DNA from: Metopolophium dirhodum
Taxonomy: Eukaryota; Arthropoda; Insecta; Hemiptera; Aphididae
Direction: 5' to 3'
Assembly: GCF_019925205.1 (NCBI RefSeq)
Contig: NC_083560.1
Coordinates: 103,134,083 to 103,198,082, forward strand
Length of the DNA: 64,000 bases
Under the pieces are notes generated by a model that was not told the DNA's origin, searched no databases, and saw only the letters and a list, made by a program, of their open reading frames with translations. Shown here in pieces: positions 14,015-26,925 of the stretch. The number at the start of each line of letters is the position of its first letter. The stretch's first letter is position 1. The position numbers and the translations under genes are program-made.

Positions 14015-15499
14015 TCCGGGGTCAATCAGACAACGTCAGGGAGCCAACATGTATTTATCATTCGTTATAGTAAACCAGAGTTATTTGGTATGAAACTGTG
14101 AAATTTCGACGTTACTAAACAAATTTATTATATGAACAACATTTTATTTTGCATATAAAAACATATTTGAATGGTTAAATTGGTCCAATAGTACATTATA
14201 TTATACACTCTTATAACAGAAAAACAGCTAACGATTAGCTGCTCACAGTAAAACCCTCATATTTACGCACCTTTAAATAATCCTCAGCCTAGACCCTACT
14301 CCTACAATAACCTATTCAAATTCATCAAAATATCCTATTTAATCTACCATCTAATATAAAATACTAATGTATTCTACTAATTTAATTTTAAGCTGTCACT
14401 GTAGTTTTTTTCAGTTTTATTCAATGGATTTTGGTAACAAAGATGTACTTTTAATAATAATAAATAACATTTTCATATTCGTACTGTTATTTTTGGTATA
14501 CTGAACAGTAATCAAAAACATAGAAAAATACCCATATTACGTGTATTTGCGTGTTATTTACTACAAATCATCTAATTATTTTCATTATTACCTTTTTAAT
14601 TATTATAATAAATTATTTTCTTGCAAATTTTGAGATTATTGCATTGCATAATGCACACTATTTGTTTCAAATTTAAAACATTTTTAGTGCGTTTAATCCG
14701 GTCTTTTATCTATCTTTCGTGTGGGTCTAAATTCGATGTGTTTGAAGAAATAAGTAATATATTCTAAAGTATTGTAAGCTGAAAATTATGTCATTGAAAA
14801 TATGTTCATCCGAGCAAAATAATAATGGAACGAGGAAAAGTTCCCAAATAACGAAATTCACGGTAAAAATGTAAGATAGCTTATACTCGTATGTGGATAT
14901 TTTGTATTTCAGTAAAATAAACTTTTCCTAGTAACTAAGCGTTTGTCGTGATATTAAAAATAACTCATTAAAAGTTTAAGCATTTTCATTGTGGTTTAAA
15001 GTTAACTTGTTAGTCGTTACATGAATTGTTGGTTAGCACTTCTTAAAGGTAAAGAAACACTTATGGAGAAAATCATTTCTCACTAAACTCGTTAATATGT
15101 CAAACATTGTATACTCGAAATCGTAGTTACTATATTATTATTATGTATGTAAATGACAATAGTAGGTGAACAGCTAATTATATATTGTTACAATGTTATA
15201 TTACGTCACACAGTTTATGCGATATCGGTTTCACTAATTCCGAGTAACTTTGACTCACTGTATAATATTATACTATGTACATTTTATGTATAATATTTCC
15301 CTTGAAATGGTTATTTTTATACCGTTTGAAGTTTAAACCACAGTGAAAATCTATGTGTTTCACTAAATACGTTAATGTATTATCTATTGGTCGTTAATAA
15401 GATATTTTGAGTTAAATTATTTTTTTTTCCTTAATAACTGGATATTTGACATTTTTATAGAAGGTTATACTTTATTAACTGTCATAATATTTTTATGTG
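14015..15499. other. AT-rich non-coding stretch
   Basis: No gene, RNA or repeat was recognised in this 1.5 kb. Confidence 0.5.
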
Positions 15500-15760
15500 G
15501 CTTGGAGCGGCGCGTTGGCTGATATCAATCACGCAACGTGACTGAGAGTAAGCAACGGCCACTGCTACTAGTTCCCGGATGGGTGACCAACCTAGTTCGT
15601 AGAGCGCTAAAACCTTACCACACATACACGTGTTTTCAACCTGAACAACCGTTCTAACGTGTCCGTACCAACCCTACCAACCTTACACCTTATTACCAAC
15701 CTACTCTTTTTTCAGATAAAAAAACAGTAATCAAATTCCGACAATTCTACAAAGCCTGAA
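15500..15760 (+). mobile_element. 5S rRNA-derived SINE (SINE3-like)
   Basis: Positions about 15505-15615 align by eye to 5S rRNA. 'gagagtaagcaacgg' corresponds to the 'agttaagcaacgtcggg' region, and 'ggatgggtgacc' is identical to box C of the internal RNA polymerase III promoter. The diverged 5' and 3' stems are still GC-rich. A non-5S, CAACC/CCTACC-rich 3' segment follows (about 15615-15710), ending near a T6 stretch and an A-rich stretch. A 5S head joined to an unrelated tail is the structure of 5S-derived SINEs rather than of a plain 5S pseudogene. Such elements need a LINE partner for movement. I could not fix the tail or a target duplication. Confidence 0.65.
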
Positions 15761-16104
15761 AATTATTCCCGTGAAGTCATTTTTTTCGATATAATATACA
15801 CACGATAACGCCCCCCCCCCCACCCCTAAATGCGTATCGGGTAGTAGATTAATGAAAAAGTATTATAATTTAGATGACAACTAAAATATAAAAATTAATT
15901 TTCAAATTTTGTAGAACTGCAAATTTGAAAACCTGGCACCGGGCCCCTTAAGTAAGTATAACACAATTAAAAGACAATCCATCCCAATTTTATTTTAAAT
16001 AATTAAGAACTAAGAATAATCAAAGATCAAATAAATACATTATTATTTGTTAGTAAAATATTTATAAAAGTATTATCAATTATGTATATATAAAATAGTA
16101 TAAG
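15761..16104. other. non-coding stretch with C-run
   Basis: It contains a C run at about 15812-15821 and a GC-rich motif 'ggcaccgggcccctta' near 15937-15952, which may be the decayed end of a DNA transposon. No gene is seen. Confidence 0.4.
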
Positions 16105-16610
16105 GCTGGGCAAGTTTATGATTTTTTAACTCAGTTAAGTTAAGTTAATATACACCAATAACAAAAAGTTAAAAGTTAAAAGTTAATACACAATATTTGT
16201 TAACTTTTTATAAAGTAAAAATAAGTTAGTTTATTTATACAACCTTAATTTTTTTTCAACCCAAAACAAAATTATAGACTAAAGTGTTTATACTTTATAC
16301 GGTATTTCCATACAAGTTAGATTCGAATGATATAAATTTAGTAAATTTTTTTAACTTCAAACAATTCACTGTAAATATGTTTTGGCATGAAAATGAAATT
16401 GACTGAAATATTAAAATATAATTAAATTAAAAACAAAATAAATTAACTTAACTTACTTCTTAAAATGAAAACTTAATTCGTTAATTCTTGTTAATTAAAA
16501 AAGAAATTTAGTAAGTAAACAGTTAATGAAAAGCCAAAAGTAACTAGTTAAGTTAAAAAGTTTAAATTAAATTAACGTTTTAACTAATTAAATAATATTA
16601 GTTTATTGAT
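16105..16610. repeat. GTTAA/TTAAC-rich repeat
   Basis: It begins with CTGGGCAAGTT and then consists of many irregular GTTAA, AGTTAA and TTAACT words in both orientations. The beginning resembles the terminal motif of non-autonomous hAT-type elements, but the opposite end was not found. Confidence 0.4.
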
Positions 16611-18421
16611 AATTATTAATTATTATACAAAATCCAAAATTTATACTTCGTTTACTATGTTTCTTCATAATATACAGCCTTTTTACTCCCAATATTTTTA
16701 GCATTAAATAATTTTAACAAAATTAAAATAAGTTTAAGTTGCACTTATTTAAATGTGAAAAAACTAAGTTAGGAACTAATATAATATTACCAATCATTTA
16801 AAAAGTGTAATTATTTGTATTTTCATTAAATCCAAACTGTAAAATACTTAAAAAAATATTTATTTTTCTTTATCAAATCTGGGAATAAACTTCTTATAAT
16901 AAATGGTTTTTTTAAACCTTTAAGTTCCCGAGATTTTTTTTTATCGGACTTTATTCGATTATTCAGTTGTTTAATTAGTCATTATATAAAAACTAAACTT
17001 TTACTTATTATCCTTACATTTTGGTAAATTCAATTTGTTTATGAAATTGCTTGAATTCAGGATAAGTATTTAGTTCAGAACAAAATAAAAATAAAATTGT
17101 ATTCAATACATTCTTTTTTAGTTAGCCAACTTGTACTAATACTGAAGGTGGAAATGCGATTTCACTGACTGCAGAGTGCAGACCATGCGTCAAAAAGATC
17201 AATGTTATATTTAAGGCATGAGTTATTGTTAGAAAGTGCAAATTTTTACTAAGGGATTGGTTAAAAATCAATTTACTGACCAAAGCAATGTATTAAATAA
17301 TAAAAGAAAAAGTATAATAATGTTAATACACTATGCGCGAAATTAATGGTTAGGTCATTTATAACTATAATAATATTTTAAAACACTTAGGTATTTTCGA
17401 GACGTCCGATTTAATTTATAATATTTCGTGCACGGTTTTGACGCAACCAGTCTTTGTACCTTTGTACAAAATGTTGGCCTGTGTTTCCGATACCTCATAA
17501 GATGTGCCTACTATGTTTTTTTAACAATACAATAAAAAAAATATTATGATTACACGGCGTCTTGAGTAGGCTATTTAGCTACATCACTGTCGCGTGTATG
17601 GTAATTTATATAATGATAATATAATATGATTATTAGTTATTACAATATTGATATAGGTAGTACAATGATTTGTTAAAATACATCAAATTTGTATACGTAT
17701 ACAACTGAAATGTATGTTTTAATTACGAGGAAGTTAAAATTAATGTGTTAATAATGATTATAGTCCAACCAATTTATGCCTTGACATCAAATTATTAAAA
17801 TTTAACGTGTCAATTTATGATTTGATGTACCTACGCACAGAATGCTGTGTGTCTGGTCTGCATTGGCCGATTGCGCTTTAGCCATCGATTTTTGATTATG
17901 AAAAATGAAGATTTCCATAAAGTGACCGAACAATATTCGTCGATACGTGAAATAATTTCTCCAAACTTGAATGCCCCAAAATAACGAGTATGAACCTCTG
18001 CCTGAACCAAGTTTGACGTTTATAATAATTTCATCACAAAATAATGAAATGGAAATTTATTGAATTGACTATCATTAATTTATTCATTGAAAACAACATT
18101 CCGACGAACAAAATATTATCAGTACATAAATTATTATTATTTTCAGAGAATTTAAATCAAAATAATATTGTTATAATATTAAAAGTTCCATTCTACTGAT
18201 TTAGTTTTCAGATCACAATATTTCATATTGTTGAAAATAAAATAGTTAGTTAATGTTTAAGCTTTCCATTTATTTATCACTTCACTTACAGTGCATCTTA
18301 ATATTATCAGACATAAAACTAAAAAGTAAATTATAAACTTTATGTAGGTATTATAACATTATTTTACAAATTATTCATTAAACATTTCAGAAAATCATGT
18401 ACAATTTTATGATAAATAATT
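16611..18421. other. AT-rich non-coding stretch
   Basis: No gene or clear repeat was recognised in this 1.8 kb. Confidence 0.5.
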
Positions 18422-19154
18422 CAGTAGCGTCATTTGAGGAGGGGGGGGGGAGGCAACTAAAGTATCTGATCCAGTCAAGAATTTGTTTGAACCTCGTTTA
18501 CAAATTATAAAAAGCCTTATTTTTAATACTATTCTTATAATTTGTATTTGATAAACAAACAAATGTATAGTTATTTTATTTTTAATTACTGATAATCGAC
18601 CGGCTACCGTGTCCGAGTTTTCCTATTGGTTGGTACTTGACTGGTGTGAGCACATAACACTTCATAATGCGTACTGCATACAAGTGTGCGGTGCAATGAT
18701 GCATATATGGTGTGGGGAGGGTTAATCCTTATATACGTCACATGTGCAGTGTAGAGTTCGACATGTAAGAATTATTATTATATTCTTAGAATAATACCAA
18801 CTACCAAAACGTTACAATACCCTCGTCAGAATATCAAATAAGACCTATTCGCTAAATATAATATAATATAATATTATAATATTCTAAAGTATATGTTCTA
18901 ATTTCTATAGGTATATTGTGTTTAATTATTAATTATTTTTTACTATAGAGATATGTTATTATTGAAGTTAATAGTTATACTGTGTATTGTAGATGTCATT
19001 TTCTATTTAATATTTGACAAAAATATTAATATATAATACTTCAAAATCCTGTGTGTGACGTTCAAATATCTGATTATTTACCATCCCTTCCCCTTCCCCA
19101 CCCATATTCACTATAATATGTGAATCTGCGTGAAAAACTGAAATGACGCCACTG
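18422..19154. mobile_element. hAT-type non-autonomous element
   Basis: The ends CAGTAGCGTCATTT (18422) and AAATGACGCCACTG (ending 19154) are inverted copies with one difference; CAGTGGCGTC-type ends are common among hAT elements. The 733-bp interior has a G-run close to the left end and no transposase. The flanking 8-mers do not match, so the target duplication has decayed or the boundary is wrong. Confidence 0.55.
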
Positions 19155-22100
19155 AAAAAATAAGTTTTAGTCTATGTTTGTATTGAACGATGGTAAAAAA
19201 AAACTATACCCAATATCCTAAAGTCCATTACAGGTATAGCCGGTATCACGTTGTGTTTATATAGGACTACTTTTTTCTTGGGATAAATTTCAAATAATTT
19301 GTTTTTAAAACCACGATGTAGGACAAATAATTTTTCTATATAATGGAGCAAGGATTAAAATGCAGGGGATTTATTGATTCCTCCGGCAACTGTTTATAAT
19401 ATCTACATATTTGATTCTGTTAACTATTAATTCCGCTGGATAAAATTCCTATTAAGTACTTACTTATTTCACCGAGTCATATTTATGTATAAAAAAAAAT
19501 ATAAAACTCGCAGAAAAATATTAAATATAAGTAGATTTTTTATCATGAATGATTATTATCACTCATGATTTCCAAAATTATTAATGTTTTTAAAATATTT
19601 TTAAAATATTGTTCTACAAAATTGTAAATTAGGAAGTTAATCATTTTTACTATTTTTTATTGTTAAAATTTAAGACTGGAATAACTAGCCGGCGGAGTCG
19701 ATGCTTAATAGGCGGAATAGATATACGCACATTAAAATTACCTTTACCACTATATTTACCCGTAATTTTGATAAATTGTCGTAATAAATTAATAATCCCA
19801 CCAATTTATCAACAAAATTGAATATTTGTTAATATCATTGAGAATTTGATGTCCAAAAAAAACTAAGAAATTGCATAAATGCACTACAAATTTAAAATAA
19901 TGCACTTCTAAATTGCACAAATATACTAAAACAACAAGATAAATATTATATATACAAAATATTTTAAATTTAATTTAGACTGTAATATTTTACAAAAATA
20001 TGTATGATTTCAATTATTTAATACTTAAATATTTGGTGTCATAGAATTAACCAGGTGAAACAAGAAGACACTGAACAGATTTGTTTCAAAATGAGCTACT
20101 GATAGGGAAAAATTCAAAATTACACTTAATTGTTATCTATCTGTTGGAACCTTTAGCTATAGAAGCTTTCAATTGTATTTTATCATTGAGTGGATTACTG
20201 TAATGGATCATCAATTTTATTATGGTCTATAAAACCAATTCATTAAGGATAGTATTTTAAATTTGAGTTATAGATATAAGTCAATACCAATGTACCGTAG
20301 AATGATGCAAATATTATAGCTAATGTTGTGACTTATGATATTGACGAATTTTGTCAAAATTCTAACTTAAAACGCTTATAAAATTAATCCTGACTATGGA
20401 TTTTCAATATTATGTAACTGATTTCTGAACAATTAATGGTCAATTATTAGTATTAGATTTTAAAGTATTTTATCTAAGAAAAAAAATTTAGGTTAAGATT
20501 TAGCTAGTTTACAAATTCTAATTTTGAGGTTACAAATTTTTACAAAATAGTTACACATTTTTTAGTATGGTTTGACTTCATAATTTTGAATTCAGGAAGA
20601 CAGGCTGACGTCAGTCCAGGACCCAAAAAGGAAACACCAATTTGGGGGCTAAGACAAACATGTATATTATAATTTTATTGAATTTAGGTTTTGATATTTG
20701 ATTAAAAATAAGACATACTGAATAAATTTCGGGGGGGGGGGGAGGGGTCCAGACCCCCTGGACCCCTCAGATACGGCCTTGAGTATAAAGATATAATATG
20801 TATAAGATATTTGCATTACATTTATTATATTGGTATTTATTTATAGTATTTACATTTTTATAATTAATGATGGATATTATTATTTTTTAACAAAAAAATA
20901 TAATTCTCTTTAGAATTATATATATTATACATATTTATTTTCAAATATTATTGGATTTACCTTAGATTATTTTGTATCTGTTCATGTCATCGCAACATTT
21001 TTCATTTAAAAGAGCATTCAACATATTTCTATTTAAATAAAATGTATTATTAGTTATTACTAAGGGTTTGAATATTAGATACTAGAGAAATGGTTAATTA
21101 TAAAACACTGGGCATTTTTATAAAATCAATTTGGTGGGTTTAACAAAAAAAGTGTATCATATACATCACGTTAGATGAGTCACGGGGTGTGAAAACCGAC
21201 AATACTGAATATTTTTTTACAAGTAGCTAGATAAATGGGTTGTCCAAAGTATGTGAATTAAAATAAGAACAAACATAACAAAGAAACCTGGCTTTTACAA
21301 CTTTCAGTGGAGGTCAGGAAAATTAAGATGTTGCTTCGTGCCATAAAAATAATTTATGTAGTGATTAAAAAAAAAAAATGAAAGAAACGTAGAATTTACA
21401 AAGGTGGGTTGGACATCATGCCGAAATGATATAGTATTGTATTCTAACAGTGTATAAAATACAACTGGAAAATATAAAAAAAATATCACCCTAAGGCTTT
21501 TTTTATTAGCGTTTGATAGAGGGATAACTATTACTAGACTTTTAAAAAGGTTGGTGGACCAGTTTTATACCTGTAAATGATTACTACTGAGATAAAGATT
21601 GCAGATCATTAACAATATGAACATGTTGTATTTTTCTGTATTATTGTACTGTACATTATACAATATACTATAATGGCTAACGGTAGTGTAATAGGTAATA
21701 AACTAATAACTAATAAGTCATCAGTACAATAGTTGAATCAATAATAAAATATTTCCTAATATTTAAGTAAATAAAAAAATTAAACTAATTAAAACATTAC
21801 CCACCTATTATTTAGAAAACTAAATTAAGTGTATAAAATAATAATTAAATTTATGAAGTTAGTAAGTACCATTTTTCAAAATCATCCCAAATAAATCTTA
21901 GTAATATTTGATGAACAGTGTTGGATATCATTTGGAGTTAAAAGCGAGTAAGCTACAAAAAAGTAAAAAAACTATTAAACTTAACAATAACTATTGTGGT
22001 ACAAAACATTTAGGTACCTACCAGACAAATACTGCAAACCCATCCAATAGTTTTCTACCGTAATCTCAATCGTATTGACTGTTGACGGCGATAGAGAATG

Positions 22101-23312
22101 ACGCAACGAGAATATTACATTTTAAACGTTACGTTTTTTTCCAACGTAGAAGTCTTGTCTCTATTGATGCATTTCTATGATAAAAAAAGATGAGTTTTTT
22201 ATTATTTATTGAGTTCTAAAAAATGATGACATGGTTTCTGGTGTATCACACACCCTTCACTGTTATGTACACAAATTAAAAATGTTAAATTTCCCTTGGG
22301 GATTATAGGAATAAGCAGAAATTATAACTTATAATACAGTCATTATAATTTTAGATAATTTAAATTTAATACCCGAAAAAAACGTAATCTAAAGCAAATA
22401 ATCGTCAAATATACTGTATATAAGTGTATACTAAAAACACAAAACGAAAAAACAATTGAATTGTACGAAATGTTTGAAAAGCTGTTTAAACAAAAACAAA
22501 GTTTTTACAAATAAATGATATAATCCAAGATAAGTAGTAATCTTAATGTCGTCTTAGATGTTTAACCATGTGTTAAGTTATAATTATATTAGAGGTGTAC
22601 CAAAGGGGGTCTACGATAAGGAACCGACTAAACAAATCAATATTATTGAGTTCAATGAGGTTTCAGGTTTTTAAAACTAAGCGGTTTGGCATTCACAAAG
22701 CATGCTATAATTACAAAAAAATCACAACATTTTATTTTCCTAAAAAATATGACATATCTTGATGGCCGATGGTGATGTGTTTGCACGTTGTCTATTTCAT
22801 CGTAAGTGATACAGCACAATTTTTGATAACATAAAGTGTTAGGAATTGCAGCAGTTATACCCAAAATCCACTACATGTTTATATTATGTATGTCTTACGT
22901 AGGAAAGTACTGTAATTATGAAGGTACAGTGTGTGACAGGTTACACTGTGTTTATAAATAAATACTGAAGTAATTTAACGATGAAATTTGTTTTTACATC
23001 ATGCTTATTGCTCATCGAGTAGTAGCTATGATAAAAATAAACCAACTATATATTAATACAATAAAACATTTAAAATTTTTTCATTTTGTAATAATTTATT
23101 AATTTGTATTTGAACATTTAATTTGTATAATACAATCATATATTATATATAAATAGTAAATACATCACATTAGGGGGATATATTATATTCCCCTACGGTC
23201 CTGCGTGCCACCAACAAGAGCTAATAACTTTCTTTAAATGTATTTTTCAGATATATTCAACTGCACCTTCGACTTTCGGTATAAATATCAATATTAATAA
23301 ACTATTGTAAGT
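19155..23312. other. AT-rich non-coding stretch with one transposon-end motif
   Basis: About 4.2 kb with no recognisable gene. At 20731-20782 a G12 run is followed by a GC-rich stretch containing GGACCCCTCAGATACGGCC, which looks like one end of a DNA transposon; its partner end is not evident. Open frames at 21304-21489 and 22652-22864 match nothing known. Confidence 0.45.
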
Positions 23313-23317
23313 ACACA

Positions 23318-23387
23318 TGTCGTGGTCGTTATCGCAACGTACTCGGAATCTCTATCGACATCTGCGAGAGCGCGACCGAGAACCGGT
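23318..23387 (+). repeat. truncated 5' LTR
   Basis: About 70 bp beginning TGTCGTGGTCGTTATCGCAA aligns with the start of the 3' LTR (26926 onward), with scattered substitutions. Similarity stops near 23387, so roughly the last 170 bp of the LTR, including its polyadenylation region, are missing. Confidence 0.75.
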
Positions 23388-23485
23388 AATCCGAGAACCG
23401 GTAACCGGGAAAACACCGGAGAAATCACCGAAACCACCCGAAAAAATCCATTGAAAACGACGTTCCGGTAAAGGAACCACAGTTC

Positions 23486-24067
23486 GTGACAATGGACCGG
23501 GTAAATGGTTCGGTTATGGAAACGTCTTCCGACCAGCTGGACAATAGATCGGGAAAATCATTAAGGATCGAAAACGTTCCGGACAAAAGTGAAAATCTAA
23601 CCGAGGTGAGTTATTTTTCCATTAAAAATGTCGCGGACAGCATTGCAAGTGATACGGAACAAGATGAGTTAACACAGGAGTTGTTAATTAGTCCGGTCAC
23701 ATCCGAAGATTCTTCCGAGGAGTTCATTCCTTATCCACGTGAAAAGTGCAAGAGGAGAGACTCAGATACGGACTCAAAGTTTGAGTTGATAAAACGCTAT
23801 TTGGATCTGCGGACCGGAGTGTTAGAGTCTCCAGCCATTGCAACGATGTCAACGGGGAAAACAAAAGTAACGAATGTTCCGTTACCGGTCATAGAACTAG
23901 AGTTTGCACTCGGGGCAGTAGTAGCACTACTGGACTCCCAAGCGGCGAGGACATACGTCAAACCATGGGTGGCAAAGAAGTTTGGCCAGAGTTTTACCGA
24001 AGAACCGGAGATTGTCCGGATGGCGGACGGTCGGACCCGAGAAATAACGGAGTTTTTCGAATTTTAG
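23486..24067 (+). pseudogene. gypsy protease region with upstream spacer
   Basis: A 193-codon open frame starts 98 bp after the LTR remnant. Codons 1-130 are acidic/serine-rich with no recognisable gag domain or zinc knuckle. From about codon 135 the pattern of a gypsy aspartic protease appears (ALGAVVALLDSQAARTYV). Family members have D-S/T-G-A at the active site, and here the glycine is replaced by glutamine, which should kill the enzyme. A stop at 24065 separates it from the RT frame. Gag appears to have been deleted together with the 5' LTR end. Confidence 0.65.
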
Positions 24068-24159
24068 GAATTGGAGGTAAGCTTCAGCGCCGCAGTGCTA
24101 GACGATCTAATCGGAGATGTCTTTCTGGGCCATGATTTCCTCGTGGAGCAACAAGTCGC

Positions 24160-25106
24160 TTGGGATTCGGTTGCATAATCCATCTAGGAAAAGAAAGACG
24201 TGTTTCCGTGAGTCGGAGAAATCCAGTAACTCCGGTCACCGTAGGAGTGGACTTAACAACCGCAAGTTTACCCGAAGGAGAGTACGGTATGTGGGTCAAA
24301 GAAGTACTATGCCAATATCCGGAGGTTTTCTCCGGAGAGGTAGGCAGAACTCGGGTGATAGAACACCAGATCCATCTCAAGGTTCCAAATCTGGTAGCTC
24401 TAAACGCTTACGGGTACTCCCGAGAAAAAAACGAGGTGATTGCCGAAATGGGTCGAGACATGGTAGAACAGGGATTTGTTGAACTTAGAATATCTCCATG
24501 GGCTGCACCGGTGGTACTCGTGAAGAAAAAGGATGGCTCACGTAGATTTTGCGTTGACTATCGCCGTCTGAACATCAGAACATGCTCACCCGATGCCGGA
24601 CCTCCATGACATGGTTCGAGGAATGGTTGGAGCGAAGATTAACAGCACCATGGATTTAAAATCAGGATATCGGCAGGTGGGTCTCTCTCCAGAGACACGT
24701 CCACTCACGGTCTTTAGGACCGATTATTCCAGTTCAGAGTAATGCCTTTTGGACTTAAAAATGCCCCCGCCATATTCTGTCATTTGTTAAGCGAAGTCTT
24801 CCATGGGTTAGTCGGTAAATTTGTGTTGGTTTATTTGGTTGATATATTGTGGTATACTCTGAGAGTCCCGATAAACATCTAAACTACTTGCAGAGAGTCT
24901 TGGAGCGACTCCAGACTTACGGTCTGACGTGCCAACCAAAAAAATGTACATTCGGGGTGGCACAGATCAAATTCCTAGGGCACGTCGTGGATGGTGAAGG
25001 AATATACCGGGAACCGAAAAAACTGACGGCGGTTCAGGAACTACCGGTTCCAAAGAAGACAAAAGACGTGTTACGGGTGTTAGGCGTTTGTGGGTGGTAC
25101 AGCTAG
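24160..25106 (+). pseudogene. gypsy reverse transcriptase remnant
   Basis: The RT begins in the frame 24160-24609 with the N-terminal fingers (WAAPVVLVKKKDGSRRFCVD, then YRRLN). A frameshift near 24590 follows, and palm sequence continues in other frames (FGLKNAPA near 24749-24772). The catalytic box reads VYLVDI near 24826-24843, where gypsy elements have Y-x-D-D, so the first aspartate is replaced by valine. The frame at 24849-25106 carries the distal palm and thumb (LERLQTYGLTCQPKKCTFG, then FLGHVV). A stop follows at 25104. RT would make the cDNA in virus-like particles, but this copy cannot. Confidence 0.8.
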
Positions 25107-25413
25107 TTCGTGCCACACTACATCGAGATCACGGCACCACTCACGAGTCAAATGGACCAAATGGCGTTGGTCAGAAATTAAACAAGATACGTTCCGGAAG
25201 TTGAAGGCGTCTTTGGTGTCCGCGGACAAGGTGTTGCACCGCCACCCTCGATCCAACGAGCATGGGGAAGAGGGGCTGGTCGTCCCAGCGGACAAGGCCC
25301 AGATTCTGTTACAAAAGTTTCACGATCATGATGCAGCGAGTGGAAAGAACCCAGGGTGTAAAGAAACGTACCGAAGCATAAAGTGTCGTGTTTTTTTTGG
25401 CCGGTATGCGTGA
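25090..25413 (+). pseudogene. RT/RNase H connection fused to integrase zinc region
   Basis: This short frame joins the end of the RT thumb/connection region (TFRKLKASLVSADKVL) directly to the N-terminal zinc-binding region of integrase (LLQKFHDHDAASGKNPG). The complete RNase H domain that should lie between them is absent, a deletion of several hundred base pairs near 25250-25275. At a T8 run near 25390 the frame is lost, and integrase continues in the next frame. Confidence 0.65.
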
Positions 25414-26182
25414 AGCATTACGTAACTACGTGCGGGCGTGCGATATCTGTGCACGGGTAAAACCACTGAATCGCAAACCAGAAGATCGGATATGCACCCG
25501 AGTCCCGCGTCAACCTTGGGAGGTGCTGAGCATCGATCTTATGGGCCCATACCCACGGACGCAGCGGGGTAAGACAACGATTTTGGTAGTAACTGATTGT
25601 TACAGTCGTTTGGTAGAGGCGTACCCCTTAGGAAAGGCGACGACCAAATCGATTGTAGATACATTCGAACGGGAGTTGTTCCCACGGTTCGGATACCCGA
25701 GGGCATTATTGTCAGATAATTGCTCTCAGTTCGTGTCCAAGGCAATGGAAGATGCACTCAAGAGGTGGGGAGTGGAAGGATGAACGACTCCAATATACCA
25801 CCCACGTGTCAACCTGGTAGAAAGGTGAAATCAAGAGTTGAAGAAAAGGTTTCGAACCTTACTTGTTGATAAGCATCACCATTTGTGGGATGTTTACCTG
25901 CCACACGTGTGGTTCTCCGTAAGAAAAAGAGAAAACCGAAACACCGGACAGTCGCCAGCCAAAATAATGTTTGGTCGGGAGATTAAGGCCCCCGGAGACT
26001 GGCAGCTCGAGTTGGCTGAAGAGTCGCCGGATGACGGCAACAATGGTCCGGAGACATCCGGAGCAGATCGGAACCCTTCGGTAGGAATCAAAGATTCTCC
26101 GGTGGAACCAGATCATGCTCCGGTGGTAGGGGGGGAAGCGTTTTCACGCGGGGTTCACCCCGAAATGGTTAGTTCCGGTTAA
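25388..26182 (+). pseudogene. gypsy integrase remnant
   Basis: The core begins with the zinc-finger cysteines CDIC, then VLSIDLMGPY (first catalytic Asp), and 60-odd residues later LLSDNCSQF (second Asp; family usually has N-G there). A stop at 25781 interrupts the frame. The third catalytic residue is visible in the next piece (NLVER near 25810-25825), after which the frame 25838-26182 carries the conserved end of the core and the C-terminal tail (FGREIKAPGDWQLE). The tail then becomes acidic and low in conservation. Two or more frame breaks make it non-functional. Confidence 0.8.
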
Positions 26183-26310
26183 GTTGGGTACACCACTAGG
26201 AACTGGAGTGTTCTTGATGGAAGGTAAACACCCTAATAAGTTACATGTCTCAGCGATGAAGCGAGCTGTAGGACCGTCCGAGAACATTAACTAACCATAC
26301 CTTGTTTTAG

Positions 26311-26862
26311 ATGGCAGAACGAGCAAATCATCCGCCACCAACCCGCAACAACCGGCCATCCCGTGGCATGATTGCCACACATGTGGAAAAGCTCCGGGCG
26401 ATGGCCGCGCAGTTGTTGCGGGAAGCCAAGAGGCTGTCGGGCGATGGTCCGGAGGACACGGTCGGTGGTTGGTCGGCCGAAAGAGCGGCAACTGCTTCAT
26501 TCGGCCGGATACAGGCAAGCCCGACTGCGTGGGCCCTGTTTGAGCGGGGATTCACTGAGGGATGTCGGTCCACGCGGGTCAACACCCCACAGCATGAAGC
26601 TGCCAGGCTAAGGGCAGAGCCACCCGGGCGTGTGCCACTTCGCCGAGCACCACCAGCATACCACGCCACGACATCCGGGATGGGCGAGGCCGGTTTCAAC
26701 GGCCAACGGTGCAGCCACAAGCCCAGCTGCCCGCGGTGCAACCGGTAGCCCCACTGCCAGCGGAGTAGCAGCCGGCCCAGCAGCTAGTGGATGGGACCCA
26801 GGAGCAGCAGCTGGCCGTGGTGGAGCGGTGGATCCAAGCCATGGAGGTGACACCCGGGGACC
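26311..26862 (+). pseudogene. extra ORF after pol (Ala/Pro/Gln-rich)
   Basis: An open frame of 145 codons begins at ATG 26311. It has a basic, proline-rich start, an alanine/arginine-rich helical middle and a Cys/His-containing end (CSHKPSCPRC). In the neighbouring frame the sequence continues as a proline/glutamine-rich segment (QPAQQLVDG, then QQLAVVERWIQAMEV) to a stop near 26862, with one internal stop, so the original ORF was longer and shifted frame near 26700. I see no signal peptide, membrane span or furin-like site, so an env identity is not supported. It could be a relocated gag-like or accessory protein. Confidence 0.5.
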
Positions 26863-26925
26863 CTGTCATCCTCCCAGTGGACTAGCTAGTTGCTCGGACG
26901 CGTCTCGCGGACTCGGGGGGGAGTA

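Noticed and set aside
15500..15620. Functional 5S rRNA gene
   Set aside because: Too many differences from 5S outside box C, and it is joined to an unrelated tail.
26328..26853. Minus-strand open frames opposite the post-pol ORF
   Set aside because: Shadows of a GC-rich plus-strand reading frame; the plus strand fits the element's orientation.
26311..26862. env identity for the third ORF of the gypsy element
   Set aside because: No signal peptide, membrane segment or cleavage site; composition is Ala/Pro/Gln/Arg-rich.
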